Below are positions 60,645 through 64,000 of a stretch of DNA of 64,000 nucleotides, in pieces. Within the stretch, counting starts at the first letter, position 1. Every line of letters begins with the position of its first letter. A model generated the notes under the pieces. The model was not told where the DNA came from and did not search any database. It was given only the letters and a program-made list of their open reading frames with translations. Source of the stretch: CAWHYG01 sp963833505 (GTDB taxonomy: Bacteria > Eisenbacteria > RBG-16-71-46 > CAIMUX01); contig CAWHYG010000005.1 in assembly GCA_963833505.1 (NCBI GenBank), positions 62,001 through 126,000 of the forward strand, in the 5' to 3' direction. Both the position numbers and the translations under genes were made by a program.

Positions 60645-63600
60645 ATGACGGTCCGGCCGAAGGCCCTGCTGATGAGCCTCGGCTTGGCGCTGGCATGCCT
60701 TCTTGCCGCAGCACCCGGCGCAAGGGCAGACGGACCGCTCTTCGCGGCGCCGTTTCGGTCTTTCGACCCGGGGCCTCTTTCGCAATGCCTCGCCATCGGG
60801 GACCTGAACGGCGATGGAAAACCGGACCTGGCCGTGGCGAGCGCCGCCCTGGCCATCTCGGTGCTTTTCGGCCGCGGAGACGGGACCTTCGGGCCCGGAA
60901 CGGACTACGGAACCGGGTTGGGTCCAACATCCGTGGCGATCGGGGACCTGAACGGAGATGGAAAACCGGACCTGGCCGTGGCGAACTTCGAATCCAACAC
61001 GGTCTCCGTATTTCTCGGCCGTGGAGACGGGTCTCTCGGGACCGGGCGCGACTATAAGACCGGCGGCGGTCCGTCCTCCCTGGTGATCGTGGACCTGAAC
61101 GGGGACGGACGGCTGGATCTGGTGATGACGGACGGGGGCACCATCTCCGTATTGCCCGGCCGCGGGGACGGGACGTTCGGGGAGAGGATCAACTACCGCG
61201 CAGGAAATGACCCTTCTGCCGTCGCAGTCGGAGACCTGAATGGGGACGGCCGGCCGGATCTGGCCGTTACGAATGCAAGCGACGACTCTGTCGTGGTCTT
61301 GCTCGGCCAATCAGACGGGACCTTTGGGTCGAGGACGAGCTATGGCGTGGAACTCTTTCCGCGGTCCGTGGCGATTGGAGACCTGAACGGGGACGGCAAT
61401 CCGGATCTCGTCGTAGCCAACACAGGTGAGTATCCGGACGGCCGCGGTCACGCCGTTTCGGTGTTCCTCGGCAGTGGGGACGGGACATTCGGAGCAAGGA
61501 CTGACTACAACACTGGACCGGGTCCCGTTTCCGTTCAGATCGCAGATGTGAACGAAGACGGGAAGCCGGACGTGGTGGTCGCCGACTCGTGGTATGACAC
61601 CGCCTCGGTGCTTCTCGGCGCAGGGGACGGCACGCTCGGCACCGAGACGGCGGTCGAGACGGGGGGCGGTCCCGGCTCTGTGGCGATCGGGGACGTGAAC
61701 GGAGATGGAAACCCGGATCTGCTGGTGGCTGACGGGAGTGGAGTTTCCGTCCATCTCGGTAACGGAGACGGCACCTTCGGAACAACGAACGAATACAAAG
61801 CGGGATCCACCGCCTCATGCGTGGCGGTCGCGGATCTGAACGGGGACAAGGTGCTGGATCTGGCCGTGACGAATCCCGACGACAACACCGTAGTCGTGTT
61901 TCCAGGCGCCCGGGACGGGACCTTCCCGGCCAAGGCGGAATACGGAACCGGGAACGGCCCTCAGGCCGTAGCGATCGGGGACCTGAACGGGGACGGCAAG
62001 CCTGATCTGGTGGTGGCGAACGCCGGCGGTTTCAACACAGCCGGCAACACCGTCTCTGTGTTGCTCGGCCAGGGAGATGCGACCTTCGGGCCGAAAACCG
62101 ACTTCGGCGTCGGTGACACCCCGATGTCCGTTGCCATCGGAGATCTGAACGAGGATGGCAGACCGGACCTGATCGCGGCCAACAGCAAGTCGAACACCGC
62201 CTCTATCTTGCTTGGAAACGGGGATGGATCGTTCGGGGCGAAGACAGACATCGCGGTGGGAAGCGATCCTACGGCGGTTGCGATCGGCGACCTGAACGGG
62301 GACGGCAAGCCTGACCTGGTGGTGGCGAACGCCGGCTCCAGTACGGTCACGGTTCTTCTCAGCCAGGGAGACGGGACCTTCGGAAAGGGGCGCGGCTACG
62401 GCACGGGCTACTCTCCGCGGTCCATCGCGCTCGGGGATGTGAACGGAGACGGCAAGGCGGATCTGGTTGTGGCGTGCACGGAGGGTAATGCGGTGTCTGT
62501 TCTGCCTGGCAACGGGGACGGGACCTTCAAGCTGAACACCGACTACCGAACGGCCGACTATCCCTATTCCGTGGCGCTCGCAGACCTGAACGGAGACGGC
62601 ACGCCGGATCTCGCCGTGGCATGCCAGGGCGCCAATGCGGTTTCCGTCCTTCTGAACCACGGAGATGGAACCTTCGAGTCCGGGAACGATTACGGAACCG
62701 GGTATGCGCCGGTTTCCGTCGCGATTGGCGACTTCAACGGAGACGGCAAACCGGACCTCGTCGTGGCGAATCAGGGTTCCGGCATCGTTTCGATCCTGTA
62801 CAACATCGGCTTGGGGGAGATTTGTCCCGGGTCGTTCCTTCTCGCGTCTCCGGCCTGGGACGACTCCATCAGCTTCACAACACCGCATCTCCGCTGGTTC
62901 GGCGCCCGGAGTTCGAGTTGTTCGGGGGCCATGCACTATGAGTTGTTCTGGTCCAAGGCCGCGGACTATTCGGGCGCCGATTCGGCCGACGCGGGCGGCG
63001 ACACCAGCTATGTTGTTCCATCCGGGTCCTGGATCGGGGGTCAGACCTATCACTGGCATGTAAAGGCACGAGACATCCAGGGACGCGAGCGCTGGTCCGA
63101 TCCTCCGTCGGGCTGGTCCATCTCTATCAGGAGAGACGCCACCCCGGTTCTGCTGCAACCATCTGCGGTCGCTTCGGGCGAAGGCATCGTCATCTCCTGG
63201 AGGATTCCTGACGGAACGGGTTTGACCGGCTTCAGGGTCTACCGGCGCACCGACGGGGCGTTGGGAGCGGATGCGGAGTGGACTTGCATCGCCGCGAGCG
63301 TTCCAAGTGGTGGCCAGTCCTGCCAGTACCTGGACACCAACGTCGATCCGGGGGTCCGATACGACTACGAGGTCGAGGGCTACGGGCCAACGGGATCGGT
63401 CGGCCGCTTCGGACCGGTGTCCGCGGAGGCGATGGCGGTTGCTCTGGCGTTGCAGGTGCTGCCGAACCCGGGGACGGGCGTGATGCGCCTCTCGCTGGCC
63501 CTGCCGAAGAGCGGAGAGGTGACGCTTCGCGTTTTCGACACGGCCGGACGCGAGGTGGCACGGGACGTCCTTGTCGGACTCAAGGCCGGTGTGCGGCAGG

Positions 63601-63713
63601 AGCAGTGGGATGTCCGGGATCGGCTGGGCTACCCGCTCGCGAGCGGCAGCTACTGGGTGCGGATGGAGGCGCCGGCGGGGCAGAAAACGGTTCGATGGAT
63701 GGTCGTCCGGTAA
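60645..63713 (+). CDS. Secreted FG-GAP/VCBS repeat protein with fibronectin-like and FlgD-like C-terminal domains
   Basis: After a signal peptide (LLMSLGLALACLLAAAPGARA) come fourteen FG-GAP-type units of 45-56 residues, each with a calcium-loop sequence such as GDLNGDGKPDLAVAN and a GRGDGTFG-like turn. Together they probably form two seven-bladed beta-propellers (residues about 40-730). A beta-sandwich region (PASWDD-like, about 735-830), a fibronectin III-like domain (SWRIPDGTGLTGFRVYRR) and a FlgD-like domain ending WMVVR follow. A calcium-dependent surface adhesin or binding protein is likely. In units 6, 8 and 10 the loop deviates (NEDG, NGDK). ATG 60645 is chosen for the signal peptide; its ribosome site is weak (GGGCGGG). 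Confidence 0.92.
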   Translation: MTVRPKALLMSLGLALACLLAAAPGARADGPLFAAPFRSFDPGPLSQCLAIGDLNGDGKPDLAVASAALAISVLFGRGDGTFGPGTDYGTGLGPTSVAIGDLNGDGKPDLAVANFESNTVSVFLGRGDGSLGTGRDYKTGGGPSSLVIVDLNGDGRLDLVMTDGGTISVLPGRGDGTFGERINYRAGNDPSAVAVGDLNGDGRPDLAVTNASDDSVVVLLGQSDGTFGSRTSYGVELFPRSVAIGDLNGDGNPDLVVANTGEYPDGRGHAVSVFLGSGDGTFGARTDYNTGPGPVSVQIADVNEDGKPDVVVADSWYDTASVLLGAGDGTLGTETAVETGGGPGSVAIGDVNGDGNPDLLVADGSGVSVHLGNGDGTFGTTNEYKAGSTASCVAVADLNGDKVLDLAVTNPDDNTVVVFPGARDGTFPAKAEYGTGNGPQAVAIGDLNGDGKPDLVVANAGGFNTAGNTVSVLLGQGDATFGPKTDFGVGDTPMSVAIGDLNEDGRPDLIAANSKSNTASILLGNGDGSFGAKTDIAVGSDPTAVAIGDLNGDGKPDLVVANAGSSTVTVLLSQGDGTFGKGRGYGTGYSPRSIALGDVNGDGKADLVVACTEGNAVSVLPGNGDGTFKLNTDYRTADYPYSVALADLNGDGTPDLAVACQGANAVSVLLNHGDGTFESGNDYGTGYAPVSVAIGDFNGDGKPDLVVANQGSGIVSILYNIGLGEICPGSFLLASPAWDDSISFTTPHLRWFGARSSSCSGAMHYELFWSKAADYSGADSADAGGDTSYVVPSGSWIGGQTYHWHVKARDIQGRERWSDPPSGWSISIRRDATPVLLQPSAVASGEGIVISWRIPDGTGLTGFRVYRRTDGALGADAEWTCIAASVPSGGQSCQYLDTNVDPGVRYDYEVEGYGPTGSVGRFGPVSAEAMAVALALQVLPNPGTGVMRLSLALPKSGEVTLRVFDTAGREVARDVLVGLKAGVRQEQWDVRDRLGYPLASGSYWVRMEAPAGQKTVRWMVVR

Positions 63714-63765
63714 ATCGCGCGGGCCCGCATGGATCGTCGCCGCCAGGCCCGGGGCAGGAGGTGTC

Positions 63766-63957
63766 ATGGCGGGTCTGAATCTGGACCGCGTGACGGCCGA
63801 GAGGCTGGCGAGAGTGGGCGAATTGTGGGGCATAGTGCGCTACTTCCACACTGTGTCGTCGGGTCGGTCTGGGGACTGGGACGGGGCCGTATCCGGAGCG
63901 GCGGAACGGGACGCCCTCGACACTGACAGTGCTTGCTGCTCGGTATCTCTCCGGTAA
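63766..63957 (+). CDS. Short frame resembling the N-terminus of S41-type peptidases, probably truncated
   Basis: ATG 63766 follows a perfect GGAGGTG ribosome site. The 63-residue product contains VGELWGIVRYFHTV and GDWDGAVSGA, which resemble the conserved start of S41 (C-terminal processing/tricorn-like) peptidases, usually LWG..RYFHP...DWD. It then diverges and stops at 63957, without the protease domain. Either a frameshift near 63900 hides the continuation beyond the right edge or this is a remnant. The upstream gene is 52 bp away on the same strand. Confidence 0.5.
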   Translation: MAGLNLDRVTAERLARVGELWGIVRYFHTVSSGRSGDWDGAVSGAAERDALDTDSACCSVSLR

Positions 63958-64000
63958 GCCCATGCGGCCCGAGCGCGTCGCAGCAGTCACGACCGGCCGG

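Overview
This is a GC-rich stretch of bacterial chromosome with about forty protein-coding genes and no rRNA, tRNA, CRISPR array or insertion sequence that I could recognise. The envelope is Gram-negative: there is an RND tripartite efflux operon, a Wza-type outer-membrane polysaccharide exporter, Wzz, Wzx and Wzy, and lipoprotein signals. Five products share a C-terminal FlgD-like Ig domain (about 90 residues, ending in a hydrophobic stretch plus Arg or Lys), a feature common in the FCB group and in uncultured lineages such as Eisenbacteria-like phyla. I infer such an uncultured lineage with low confidence. Many genes start with GTG or TTG, and TGA is used as a normal stop.

Layout. 1-10.3 kb holds a frameshifted YihY/BrkB membrane protein, a secreted agmatine-deiminase-like protein, a co-oriented minus-strand set (TlpA-like thioredoxin lipoprotein, M55 D-aminopeptidase, inward-rectifier K+ channel), sigma-54 (rpoN) and a PfkB sugar kinase. 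10.4-16.4 kb is the TolC/MFP/RND efflux operon behind a strong promoter and a perfect palindrome. 16.6-20.3 kb has a B3/B4-domain protein, about 1 kb of gene-free repeat-bearing DNA, and an orphan NtrC-type sigma-54 activator. 20.3-25.8 kb carries a thiD-thiE-thiL operon and a divergent secreted sedolisin protease. 26-39.8 kb is a metabolic and housekeeping stretch: gdhA, nitroreductase, DinB, a GT39-like glycosyltransferase, Ada/AlkA fusion plus Ogt for alkylation repair, a CocE hydrolase, a small membrane protein, a histidine-ammonia-lyase homologue and a zinc-finger protein. 40-60 kb is an exopolysaccharide locus (asnB, glycosyltransferases, methyltransferase, Wzx, Wzy, Wzz, Wza, bi-domain oxidoreductase, heparinase-like lyase, UDP-GlcNAc 2-epimerase). 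The right end has a SEC-C protein, an FG-GAP repeat protein and a fragment resembling an S41 peptidase N-terminus.

The most striking item is the thioredoxin-like lipoprotein at 5.7-7.0 kb. Its frame is interrupted by one TGA exactly at the first cysteine position of the CxxC redox motif (giving U-G-A-C), the frame resumes with a perfect thioredoxin C-terminus, and a SECIS-shaped hairpin with an AGTTC loop begins 10 nt after the TGA. This is very probably a selenoprotein. Other notable points are a Cys in place of Ser at residue 143 in the MIO triad of the ammonia-lyase, and GC-rich short tandem repeats that have expanded in protein linkers and between genes at many places in the window.
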